From assembly GCF_024679095.1 (NCBI RefSeq), contig NW_026111754.1, positions 62,001 through 126,000 on the forward strand: DNA of 64,000 bases. The letters run 5' to 3'. The notes under the pieces are model-generated. The model was not told the origin of the DNA and searched no databases. It worked only from the letters and a program-made list of their open reading frames with translations. The translations under genes and the position numbers were made by a program. The stretch is from Eriocheir sinensis (Eukaryota > Arthropoda > Malacostraca > Decapoda > Varunidae). Numbering within the stretch: position 1 is the first letter of the stretch; every line of letters starts with the position of its first letter. This document shows positions 1 through 9,157 of the stretch, one piece after another.

Positions 1-152
1 TTCTTAATTGGAGTGTGAACAGAATCTGAAGCTTCGGAAGACTAAAACACACATTCACTTTGATCCCTTAAGGCGAATGTGTGTTTTTGAGTTATGATGC
101 ATCCAATTCTTAATTGGAGTGTGAACAGAATCTGAAGCTTCGGAAGACTAAA
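1..152. repeat. Two direct copies of a 46-bp hr-like segment with an inverted repeat between them
   Basis: Positions 1-46 and 107-152 are the same sequence, containing the 8-bp palindrome GAAGCTTC. Between them, 44-56 and 75-87 form an inverted repeat with 13-nt arms (AAAACACACATTC and its complement) around an 18-nt loop. The same words recur in the arrays near 13.7-15.1, 21.7 and 23.3 kb. The second copy ends directly at the start of the next open frame, so it marks a boundary of viral sequence. The hr (homologous region) reading is by analogy with WSSV. Confidence 0.7.
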
Positions 153-167
153 TTTGTTTCTGAGAAA

Positions 168-1046
168 ATGATTTCAGAGTGTCTCCGCAATACGGTACCT
201 CTCATTCATCTCCGGAACATGCATATTGACATTGCCAAACACCACCATCAACAAGGTGGTGGCGGCGGCGGCGGCTTAGAAAATCTTAACGTGTTGAGCG
301 TTGTCAACCCTGAGCTGATCGACAAGGCAATTCTGAGTCGAGAGTTTCTGACCAGTGAATATGATGAGACTGGGTCTTTCACGACAAGTAAGTTCACCAA
401 CGGAGCAACGTTTAGCTTCACACCCGGTACAAGCATGGACCTCAGCGATTACCAAACGGATGATGGGTGTGTGACTGTGGACACAGACTATACCGGCCGA
501 GAAGAAGTGTTAGAATTGGATTCAATCAACACGTGTTATGATGAACTGATACATGCATTAAAGTATGGTGTTTTCGACAGTGTGGTTTCCGATGAAGGTT
601 GTGAAAGATCAATAAGATTATATGATAATGATTTAGTCATGAAAACTAGTGGTGATTCTATTCACGTTGTATCCAACAATAAAGGTAGCGAGAACACTAT
701 GAAGAACGCTAGAGAAGCATCTCTCAATGATCACAACCACTGTACTACCATTCTCCATTCCGTATACGGCACTCTCACCTCCGCTTACTCTCCCGTCAAC
801 GACAATTACAATGCCCGTCATATCCTCATGAACATGCAACATGTGCAACGGACCTCCTCCTCTTCCTCCTCATCTGATGAAGGAACGGTGACGACGACGG
901 GACCGTCACCACCGCCTTTTCGAAAAAAAGTCAATGAATATTCTCTGAGATACCACATGGGTCTGGGAAGAGGTTACGTTATCTATGACGACGAATTCAC
1001 AGAATGTAAAACCAATCTTATCTTGTCACTCTCAAGTATTGTTTGA
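168..1046 (+). CDS. Hypothetical nimaviral protein, 292 aa, apparently intact
   Basis: The frame is open from 114, but the first ATG is at 168 and upstream codons lie in the repeat, so 168 is the likely start. The product has a His run followed by seven glycines (residues about 26-36), a long acidic and polar middle, a run of eight serines near residue 235, then a Pro-rich and basic stretch (PSPPPFRKK). There is no signal peptide or membrane segment. I do not recognise the family. Its place among nimaviral fragments and its unbroken 292 codons suggest a viral gene. It may lack its native 5' end, because the repeat abuts it only 15 bp upstream of the ATG. Confidence 0.55.
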   Translation: MISECLRNTVPLIHLRNMHIDIAKHHHQQGGGGGGGLENLNVLSVVNPELIDKAILSREFLTSEYDETGSFTTSKFTNGATFSFTPGTSMDLSDYQTDDGCVTVDTDYTGREEVLELDSINTCYDELIHALKYGVFDSVVSDEGCERSIRLYDNDLVMKTSGDSIHVVSNNKGSENTMKNAREASLNDHNHCTTILHSVYGTLTSAYSPVNDNYNARHILMNMQHVQRTSSSSSSSDEGTVTTTGPSPPPFRKKVNEYSLRYHMGLGRGYVIYDDEFTECKTNLILSLSSIV

Positions 1047-1224
1047 ATGTACTGAAAGATTATCTTACGTATTATATTCTGTTGACCGATTGGACATCGA
1101 TTGTGTTTGCTTCTAAGATGGAAAAACAACAACAAGTAGACTAAAAGAAATCGCCTTATTCCTACTTGCATGTGTTCACCGAAAAGAAAGAGAGAGCAAG
1201 AATGTCTCCAATGTCGTGCCGTAC

Positions 1225-1704
1225 ATGGCTAACCAGGTCGTCTCTATGAAATGGTTCCTCATGCGAGCCCATCATCTACGATTGTCATGTACCAACACCG
1301 GCGTTGCCTGTCTGTCCAAGTTCATGAGTGCACGCTTCCACAGGCAGCTTAACAACCATCGTTCTTCCAATAATCTGTTAAGTGTTTTTAAAATGGTGAA
1401 TTCCAAAACATCGTGTATAAGCGTCGATAACAACAGATTTTTTCTTATCGACGGTAATTTTCTGTTGGGTGGCAGATTAGAAAATATCAATCTTAAATCA
1501 GACATGTATGTCAGGTGTAAGATTCAAACTGAAAAACAGATCGTCCTCGAATCGATGTTCGATCCTAACACAAAATCGGCTTTCTTGAGTATGTGCATTG
1601 AAGGCACCGCTGAGACACGTGGACTCATGATGGCTGAACACATTTCGAGATTGGTGAACTACTCTTCCAATGATATAAATCTATGGTATCAACCTGATCA
1701 TTAA
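1225..1704 (+). pseudogene. Gene X copy 1: 5' part of SF3-like ATPase gene, truncated
   Basis: From 1393 the frame encodes the amino end of the protein found nearly complete at 19303-20874. Homology runs from about 1406 to about 1677, then the sequence changes abruptly and the frame stops at 1704. The ATG at 1393 is the best candidate for the native start of gene X, because copy 3 lacks the first codons. The frame is open upstream to 1225 (ATG), adding 56 residues of unknown reality. This copy holds only the first 95 or so residues and none of the ATPase motifs. It is a fragment, not a functional gene. Confidence 0.7.
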
Positions 1705-1714
1705 CTTCAGAATG

Positions 1715-1840
1715 GGGTGGGGTCCGGATCTACATAGGGTAATGTACATTAGGTAGGTCCAGATCTACATAGGGGAATGTACATTAGGTATCTTTAGAGT
1801 GGGTTTCTGATCTACACAGAGAAATTTATATTAGGTATGT
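1715..1840 (+). repeat. Three short direct repeats with GGTCCGGATCTACAT core
   Basis: Three tandem copies of about 36-40 bp, each holding a GATCTACAYAG word followed by GTACATTAGGTA or a variant, lie just after the breakpoint of gene X copy 1. The first copy begins GGGGTCCGGATCTACA, a motif that also occurs at 12.8-13.1 kb and, as GGGGTCAGGAT, at 21.2 kb. Confidence 0.65.
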
Positions 1841-1967
1841 TGACAATAAAATTTTAAAAAAGAATAACTTAAAAAAAAAATGTGACTACTTTACTTTCTC
1901 ATCCTGAAGGCACACCAATAAAATAGATGAAAGATTAAATCCATATTTCTTTATTTTATTTTTACAG

Positions 1968-2551
1968 TTAATGAATGTGACGAGTGACGTACAAATGGTT
2001 CATTACGATAATATGTTTGCTGATCAAAGTTTCGTTCTTAATTCTAGCAAAGTAAGTTACTTTTGACTCTCCAGCGACGACGACAGTGGAAGACAATGAT
2101 GAGTTATTGTCCAAACTATTGGCTGGAGATATAACTGAATTTATTCCAACAGTGCTGACGTTCAAGTCAGTGTATCCACCTGAAAAGTGAAGATCGTGTT
2201 TGGTTCTGTTGTAAATCTTGACCATGCACAATTCTTGAGGTAGAGTGTCAGCATATACGGGTGTCACAGGCACAAATTGGAATACAACATCTGATTTATT
2301 AGCTTCGACTTCAGCATCTGTTGACAGGATGGCGATTTCACCCAATGGAGAAGCAAATACATCCTTGACGACAACTGGTGCCTTAGCATTGAAGGAGACG
2401 GACACGGAACCCTGATGGGTGAAGTATCAATGTGTGCTTTCTTGATGTATGTCTGCCTCGTTGCCATGCCGGACACCAACATGACCGCAACAACAATTAC
2501 TAGCAATGCGAGTACCAACATAGTTACAGTATTCATATTCATAAAATCCAT
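1968..2551 (-). pseudogene. VP28/VP26/VP24-like envelope protein gene, one frameshift
   Basis: The ATG at 2551 opens a short N-terminus followed by a strongly hydrophobic segment (about residues 8-28), typical of the anchor in the WSSV envelope proteins VP28, VP26 and VP24. The frame then breaks near 2405-2415 and continues in another frame to 1968. The second part is beta-rich with no Cys pairs apart from one Cys in the ELCMVKIYNR stretch. Total length, about 194 codons, is close to the 204-208 aa of the WSSV family. The assignment rests on architecture and length, not on alignment. In WSSV these proteins sit in the virion envelope. The frameshift separates anchor from ectodomain, so this copy should not give the full protein unless the break is an assembly error. 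Confidence 0.6.
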
Positions 2552-2635
2552 GATTGGTTATATTTCTCAGATGTTCAGCGCGTGATTTTAACATGAACCG
2601 TTCACAGTTTCAGACGATGTAACTGACGGACGTCT

Positions 2636-3193
2636 TTAAATTTTGTCGTATGACGTCAACTGAAAATACGACAAATTTGTATACGATTGTTTATTTAAAT
2701 CACTTAGGTAAGATTTACTGAGAAGTATTAAATCTGTGGGATCACCACCTAGTGGATTGACAGTGTCAAGGGTTGCAGTTATATCCTTTGTGGCCACGGA
2801 AACGGGTTGACTATCGGAAGCTACTAGCGGTTCTGATTTCAATGAACCTTTCAATTTACTTTTAACAGCGCTCATTTCTTCGGCATATTTTTCGATAGTG
2901 TTGACAAAACTATCTTTGAATGATTTGTAATATTTTAGGTCTTTAAAACTATCACTACTATATCTCTCATCTTGTTTCAATATTAGATTCAACGGAACTG
3001 GAAAGGAGGGTAGAAACGAATCGTCCATTACGTTGGGACGGACACGCACAGCGTTGCGTAAGGCCCACACTCCCAAAGAACATATTGTGTCTCTGTCTCT
3101 CGAAGCCAGACGTTCTTCTTCTTCATTGTTGTTGTTCGGTCTAGTGGAATATACAATTTTGGAAGATACAGTCCAAGTCTGTAACAGACGCAT
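2636..3193 (-). CDS. Hypothetical nimaviral protein, 185 aa, intact
   Basis: An unbroken frame with ATG at 3193 and stop at 2636, 85 bp upstream of the VP28-like gene on the same strand. The product has a short Asn/Glu run (NNNNEEEE, about residues 20-27), then a soluble, Lys/Ser-rich body with a probable helical stretch around residues 75-115. No signal peptide or membrane segment is visible and I recognise no family. It is one of the few unbroken viral reading frames here. Function unknown; the neighbour suggests a virion or late gene, which is inference only. Confidence 0.6.
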   Translation of the reverse strand: MRLLQTWTVSSKIVYSTRPNNNNEEEERLASRDRDTICSLGVWALRNAVRVRPNVMDDSFLPSFPVPLNLILKQDERYSSDSFKDLKYYKSFKDSFVNTIEKYAEEMSAVKSKLKGSLKSEPLVASDSQPVSVATKDITATLDTVNPLGGDPTDLILLSKSYLSDLNKQSYTNLSYFQLTSYDKI

Positions 3194-3312
3194 TATATCT
3201 TTATCTTCGATAGGAGATCATTCAACTGTATGCTGTATAACCGACAGTCCCAGAACCTCACTAGCGTAACGCATCGCGTTGTCTGAGAGGTGATGACTGT
3301 ATAGATTGTAAC

Positions 3313-4005
3313 TTACAACGCACCAAATATCGCTGTGTCTTGTCTCTTTGACGGTTTGACATGACTGCTGACCACTTCGGATTTCAATTCTAACTTTCGG
3401 AACAACGTGTGTAATACAAAGGGAAGTATTTCAATTTCTGAAATCTACATTTTTTTTTGGCAATTACATCGATGTTAAATACGACCAACAGGTGATTCCA
3501 TCTTCGGTGTGGAGGTACGTATGAATGAGCACCGAACACGCTTGCGCTTCCAGATGTTGACGCTGACGCCGACGCCGCCGCCGCTCTTGCGATCGGAGGA
3601 TACAAGCTTGGCGATTCAGGAAATCAATGTAACGGGCTTCCACTAGACTTTGCATGTACCTGTTGGATGCATCATCATCATAATGCGGCGGTGGCGGGTA
3701 TTGGATTGGACTGGATGATAAATTTTGGTCGCCGTCGCGTGGCTTTGGCAGTCGCAACAATAACAGCAGTCTTCTTTTTCCTTTTGTTCATTCTTAGTTT
3801 GACCACACGCACCATAATAACGATTCTCCAACTTGAGAATTGAATTCAATTTGATTAGCTGATTGTATTTCAAAGTATCAAGTTGTAAATATTTCATTAC
3901 CTCTTCTTTTGAAAATTGGCGTTGGTGTATCCTATCATTCTTGCGTCGGTCATTGACTAAAGTCGTGATGACATCCAATGCCTCATTATTGTACATCATT
4001 ATCAT
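3313..4005 (-). pseudogene. Frameshifted nimaviral gene with Arg-rich and Ala/Ser-rich segment
   Basis: Coding runs from ATG 4005 through several frames. The first part (4005 to about 3760) reads MIMMYNNEALDVITTLV and then a helical Lys/Leu-rich region. A shift near 3760 leads to a Pro- and Asp-rich part with six consecutive arginines (about 3560). A further shift, at or before the run of nine T's at 3451-3459, leads to a frame ending in a TAA at 3313-3315. The A/T homopolymers at the breaks make either mutation or assembly error possible. The start lies only about 25 bp from the breakpoint of gene X copy 2, so the upstream region is probably lost. Family unknown. Confidence 0.5.
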
Positions 4006-4029
4006 CTGCTGCTTTGGCTGCGAATAAGA

Positions 4030-5445
4030 TTAATAAACGCTTGAAGTGTTTGACACAGTCTGCAAAAGGTCTTAGTTGATTTGAAGTATCTTTGCGAATG
4101 ATGTTAAGGTAACGTCCTACTCTTTCCGATGAAGATAAACTAGGCCACTGCTCTTCATCTACTTGCATTGCAAAATGATCTTCTATGATCTTTGAATTGC
4201 GAAGTAAAGGATCAGTGTCTTGAAACCATTTTGATGTATCCAACAGTTCAGGAGAATGTATACTATACGGTATTTCTCCCATGGAGATTATACTGTTTAA
4301 ACTCTTTTCTTTAGACATCTTAAAATGACGGAACCTAAATTTAAATTCCACCACATGACTACTTGAGACATGCCACTTATAATATCAGGAAACTCATGAT
4401 GTGGTTGTGGTAACGTTAATTCCTCATCATCATCGTCGTCGTCGTCATCATCATCATTGTTGTTATTGTTGTTATTATTAAGATTGGTGTTGTCGTGGTT
4501 ATTACCAATTACTCGCTGAGACACTCGCGACCACAACCGATAGGCTACCATCCTATTGGCATCAGCAGTTACCCCTGCACCATCAACTGTAGCTTTGACT
4601 GTTTTTTTAGCATTGTTATGATTGTACGGCCCCTGATACCCGACCTCTTCGATGACGAATATTTGTTTCTTGCCAGCCACATAAGCCAATTTAGCATCAG
4701 ATGAAGAACAATCACCCTTTTCAACCAGCGCTTCTGCACCCATGTCGGTGTAGGAATCCCACCAAGTATGTTTGGCGATGTTGACAACAGATGATTTTAA
4801 GTTGTTTCCTAAACCAACTAAAACAACGACAGTTTTGGAGTCATGTTTAACCCAATAGATGTTATGGTTTGGACCAGGTGATGAGCCATTTCTCCGTCGC
4901 CAGTGCACATATTGTTGATGAAACCCATGAAGTTCATCATGGATCTCAGAAAATACAGACTGTGAAGTCTAGGTAGCCCTGTTTGTTGATCCACTACGTC
5001 TCTGTAACATTTTGAACTGCTTTAGCAACATGTTTATCTACTTTACTTTTGTTGTTAAGATTTTGGAGAGATCGAGTGCAAGAGCGTAGAAGATCTCCAG
5101 CGAGACGGCGTTCTCGTCGTCCACACAGTAACACACAGGTGCCATTAAGGCCGACGTTACTACGTCAACTTGTTGTCGCTTCTTCGGTGGTGGACCAATC
5201 CTGTCTTCTTCCTCCTCGTTAACACACATTGACCAGAAATTCTGTTCGTTGATATCATTGGAAGAGTAGTTCACCAATCTCGAAATGTGTTCAGCCATCA
5301 TGAGTCCACGTGTCTCAGCGGTGCCTTCAATGCACATACTCAAGAAAGCCGATTTTGTGTTAGGATCGAACATCGATTCGAGGACGATCTGTTTTTCAGT
5401 TGTTAATTTACCTGCCTCCTTAAAATTATATTTTTCTGTCAGCAC
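4030..5445 (-). pseudogene. Gene X copy 2: inverted, frameshifted copy of SF3-like ATPase gene
   Basis: From about 5404 down to about 4034 this is a near-identical inverted copy of 19427-20796. Compared by eye it differs at about 1% of positions and has three one-base contractions in homopolymers, near 5061-5064, 4833-4836 and 4322-4325, each breaking the frame. It keeps the altered Walker A region, the Walker B-like region and the Asn/Asp run. At the 5' end the homology stops at 5404 and the open frame continues into unrelated sequence up to 5445. At the 3' end it stops near 4034, where the product tail is replaced by about 16 unrelated codons. It lacks the N-terminal 45 or so codons and the C-terminal 25 or so codons of copy 3. 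Confidence 0.85.
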
Positions 5446-5939
5446 TAGAAATCATATTTTTAGTTTCATTAATAAAAGTTTTATCATTTCTTCGAATGTG
5501 TTCCATTGTGACATATTTCCATCCAATAGGGTACTTCCTGTGTTAGGTAAGAACGGAATAAATGAAGTTTTATTTGGATGTAATTGTGATAACGGGATAC
5601 AAGGATAATAAAAAGGAAGGAATATTGGGTATATATACAAAACAATCAATGATTTTATTATTCTATAAAATAGGGATGGGGGTTCACTTTGTACACTCTT
5701 GATGAGTTTCATCCAAGGTGGAAAGTAGTAAATGCCCATTTTATTAGGTATCTTCATCTTAATAAATCTAAAACCTAAAAATTCGGTGGTTATATTTGTA
5801 CTCATGTTTTCTAACAGAAAACATGTCCACCTAAGCAAGGTAAACTGGAAGCTCATCATCAAACTCACTCTTTCTCTCTCTTATCTAATAACATAGTTGT
5901 ACATTGCTTAAACCTAAGACAAATGAAGGACCTTTTGAT
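5446..5939. other. Gene-poor stretch, no supported gene
   Basis: A minus-strand frame of 138 codons (5452-5868) exists but is rich in Ile, Leu, Phe and Pro with no recognisable domain, and base composition here is AT-rich. I see no RNA gene or mobile element hallmark. It lies between the gene X breakpoint and a tandem repeat, so it may be host DNA inserted in, or flanking, the viral fragments. Confidence 0.4.
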
Positions 5940-6165
5940 ATGTGTCAAAATAAGACTTGGTCCTTTTGATTATAATTTGTACATATTGAAATGCCTTTGG
6001 CAGACTTAGGTTATTGATATACATAAATACAAAGGTCCTTTTGATTATAATTTGTACATATTGAAATGCCTTTGGCAGACTTAGGTTATTGATATACATG
6101 GATAATTTGTACATATTGAAATGTCTTTGGCAGACATAGGTTATTGATGTACATGGATGCAAAAT
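5940..6165 (-). repeat. 75-bp tandem repeat, about three units
   Basis: Units beginning near 5959 and 6036 share GGTCCTTTTGATTATAATTT and TGCCTTTGGCAGACTTAGG; a third, shorter unit begins near 6103. A partial GACCTTTTGATATGTGTCAA lies before the first. The spacing of the first two is about 75 bp, a multiple of three. On the minus strand the array translates as repeated INNLSLPKAFQYVQI, but this frame has no context as a gene. It lies just downstream of the stop of the Q-rich gene. Confidence 0.75.
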
Positions 6166-7474
6166 ATATGATATTGGGTTTACAAGAATTTTTTTATTAA
6201 CATATCAATCTCAGACACTTGCTCATTGTGCTGCTGCTGCTGCTGTTGTATGTAAGGTTCAGTAGGGTAAGGTGTTGCGAATGAGGGTGTGGGTGGTTCA
6301 GTAGCAATCAGCATCACCGGTGGGGACGTCGTTGATGACGCAGCAGCAGTAGTGGTGGCAGTAGGGAAGTGGTGGGAGTGTGTCATGTTCATGTTGTTGT
6401 GGGTAGGAGGAGACATCTGCTGCTGCATCAGTATGGTTGGGGGGGTGTGTGTGTAAGGAGGAGATGGTTGGGTATAAGGTGATTGTTGTTGAGTGTTGAA
6501 AGGTGAATGAGATTGTTGTTGTTGAGCAGCAGTAGTAGAAAAAGGTGAATGGGACTGTTGTTGATGAGCAATAGCAATAAAAGGGGAATGAGACTGCTGT
6601 TGTGTATTATTGAAAGTTGAATAAGAACGGGGTGAGTTTTGTTGAAGAGGAGGAGGATGAGAAGAAACAGATTGTTGATGAATAAATCCTATTTGTTGTT
6701 GAAATGGAATATAATAAACCTGGTTTGACATATTGGTCAATTGTGTGTAAGAAGTGGATGATCCACCACCACTAAATCTAGTGTAAGATGATGAAGAGGC
6801 ATCTGATGAATTGTAAGGAGAAACCTGCACGGATTGGATGGGTTGAGACGTACTACAACCACTCCAATTTCCGCCAACGCCGCCGCTGCTGGATGCTGCA
6901 GAGGAAGGCGATGGCTGCTGGTGAATGATGTTGTTGTCATTTGTGTTCGGTGAATCTACAATAAAGTTTTGCGCCACTGCTGTGTTCGGTGAACCGAATA
7001 TTAATTCTTGCGCTGCCGCTAATGGGTCGATGTTAGGTTTAGTATTATATGTCGATGAGGGTGGAACAACAGACGCTGCTATGGGTGAGAGTGAATGATG
7101 AGAGAAAAGTTGTTGGTCTTCTTCCTCCATCACTTCATCATTTCTGAATGAGATAGTTTTTGGAGTATGATTCTCGACTGGCATAGGTGTGTTCAATTCA
7201 CAATCGTAAGCGTCGTAAACGGGTGATGACTGTCTGGGTATGATGCCAATTGGAGTACCCGGTCCCGGTGTGTTGAAACAAACAGAATATATTTCATTCT
7301 GCTGTAATGATGATCTTTTGAAGAAATGTGGTTGTGGTGGTGTTTCAATAGTTTCAAAATCATTGTGTTGGCTGTTTATTAACTGTAGATTTTTAACAGC
7401 TTGTTCTTGCTCTTTTCGTTGTTCATTTTGGCGTTCTTCTTCATCTTGTGTCTTTGCTTCGCTCGTCTCTTTTG

Positions 7475-7855
7475 TTGCTCTAGTTCATCTCGTCTCTTTT
7501 GTTGCTCTAGTTCATCTTGTTTCTTTTGTTGCTCTAGTTCATCTTGTTTCTTTTGTTGCTCTAGTTCATCTCGTTTCTTTTGTTGCTCTAGTTCATCTCG
7601 TTTCTTTTGTTGCTCTAGTTCATCTCGTTTCTTTTGTTGCTCTAGTTCATCTCGTTTCTTTTGTTGCTCTAGTTCATCTCGTTTCTTTTGTTGCTCTAGT
7701 TCATCTCGTTTCTTTTGTTGCTCTAGTTCATCTCGTTTCTTTTGTTGCTCTAGTTCATCTCGTTTCTTTTGTTGCTCTAGTTCATCTAACTTTTTTTTTT
7801 GTTGCTCTAGTTCATCTCGTTTCTTTTGTTGCTCTAGTTCCTCTAACTTTTTTTT
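7475..7855 (-). repeat. 27-bp minisatellite inside the coiled-coil gene, about 14 units
   Basis: Tandem units containing TTGTTGCTCTAGTTCATCTC encode QKKRDELEQ on the minus strand. Variation is in phase: R or Q or K at one position, plus two units with a T-run in place of CGTTTC. The unit is a multiple of three, so expansion preserves the frame. Confidence 0.9.
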
Positions 7856-8117
7856 TTGTTGTGCTTGTTCCTCTAACTTTTGACGCTTTTGTTCCTCTAA
7901 CTTTTGACGCTCTTGTTCCTCTAATTTTTGACGCTCTAACTCTTGTCTCTTTTGTCTCTCTTGTTGTGCTTGTTCCTCTAACTTTTGACGCTCTAACTCT
8001 TGTCTCTTTTGTCTCTCTTGTTGTGCTTGTTCCTCTAACTTTTGTTGCTCTTGTTCCTCTAACTTTTGTCGCTCTAGCTTTTGTCTTTTTGTCTCTCTTG
8101 TTGTGCTTGGCTCTTGT

Positions 8118-8755
8118 AACTTTCGCTCTCGTTGCTCTCGCTCTTGTGACTTGGGTCGCTTTCGTTGCTCTCGCTCTTGTGACTTGGGTCGCTCTCGTTG
8201 CTCTCGCTCTTGTGACTTGGGTCGCTCTCGTTGCTCTCGCTCTTGTGACTTGGGTCGCTTTCGTTGCTCTCGCTCTTGTGACTTGGGTCGCTCTCGTTGC
8301 TCTCGCTCTTGTGACTTGGGTCGCTCTCGTTGCTCTCGCTCTTGTGACTTGGGTCGCTCTCGTTGCTCTCGCTCTTGTGACTTGGGTCGCTCGTTGCTCT
8401 CGCTCTTGTGACTTGGGTCGCTCTCGTTGCTCTCGCTCTTGTGACTTGGGTCGCTCTCGTTGCTCTCGCTCTTGTGACTTGGGTCGCTTTCGTTGCTCTC
8501 GCTCTTGTGACTTGGGTCGCTCTCGTTGCTCTCGCTCTTGTGACTTGGGTCGCTTTCGTTGCTCTCGCTCTTGTGACTTTGGTCGCTATCGTTGCTCTTG
8601 CTCTTGTGACTTGGGTCGCTTTCGTTGCTCTCGCTCTTGTGACTTGGGTCGCTCTCGTTGCTCTCGCTCTTGTGACTTGGGTCGCTTTCGTTGCTCTCGC
8701 TCTTGTGACTTGGGTCGCTTTCGTTGCTCTCGCTCTTGTGACTGGGATCGCTCTC
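8118..8755 (-). repeat. 33-bp minisatellite inside the repeat protein gene, about 19 units
   Basis: Units of 33 bp containing GCTCTCGCTCTTGTGACTTG are nearly identical. In one minus-strand frame they give RPKSQEREQRE, in another ESDPSHKSESN, and on the plus strand ALALVTWVALV. All are open, which produces long spurious frames. The unit near 8391 is 2 bp shorter and switches the frame. Confidence 0.95.
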
Positions 8756-9157
8756 GTTGATATCCATTTACTTCTTTTCGTCTTTTTTTTTCTCCCTTGA
8801 CACTCTCTCCGTTTTCTCGGTCTCTATCTTTTTTCTTTTTCTTCTTGTATTTTCGAGTGTGATCTTCTTCAGTTGGTTTAAATATTATTTTATTGAGGTC
8901 CGGTAGGTAATCGTCCTCTTCTCGAGTTTTCTTAGTGGTGTTGATGTACTCTTCTTTTTGGTCTGTTGTCATCATCATCATCTCTTTAATGATTCTTTTC
9001 TTGTGTGTTTTTTTTATTTCAGATGTCTGTGCACTCATATCAACGGAGGAGGGTACCGTCGTCGCCATCATTGCTTCTCGCATCATGACGTATTCTTTGG
9101 CTTTATTTTTCAATAATTCTGACTCTTGCTGCGTTGGTGTAATTTATGTAGATGCTT

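Larger units (their letters stand above)
6180..9086 (-). pseudogene. Large repeat protein: Arg/Glu/Gln repeats, coiled coil, Gln/Ser/Pro-rich tail; disrupted
   Basis: Reading starts at ATG 9086 (the frame is open to 9113 without an ATG). The first about 100 codons are Lys/Glu-rich with KKRRK-type basic clusters. Then come 33-bp units encoding RPKSQEREQRE-like 11-mers (8755-8118), a mixed QKLEEQ region, 27-bp units encoding QKKRDELEQ 9-mers (about 7855-7475), and a 400-residue tail rich in Gln, Ser, Pro, Thr and Asn, with repeated QQQSHSPF, ending at 6180. The charged repeats should form a long coiled coil; the tail looks like a disordered activation-type region. Breaks: an in-frame TAG at 8586-8588, a 2-base contraction in a repeat unit near 8391, and a shift near 7470. 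The tail frame is open upstream of 7196 into the coiled coil, which shows it is one gene. Function unknown; a nuclear or scaffold role is only a guess. Confidence 0.6.

Noticed and set aside
5452..5868. 138-codon minus-strand frame
   Set aside because: Low-information hydrophobic composition and no continuity with any viral gene; recorded as gene-poor DNA.
7240..8760. Plus-strand frame of 506 codons with VSFVALVHL and LALVTWVALV repeats
   Set aside because: It is the antisense of the 27- and 33-bp minisatellites, whose minus-strand reading is continuous with non-repetitive coding on both sides.
8103..8800. Plus-strand frames with SCDLGRSRCSR repeats
   Set aside because: Another frame of the same 33-bp array.
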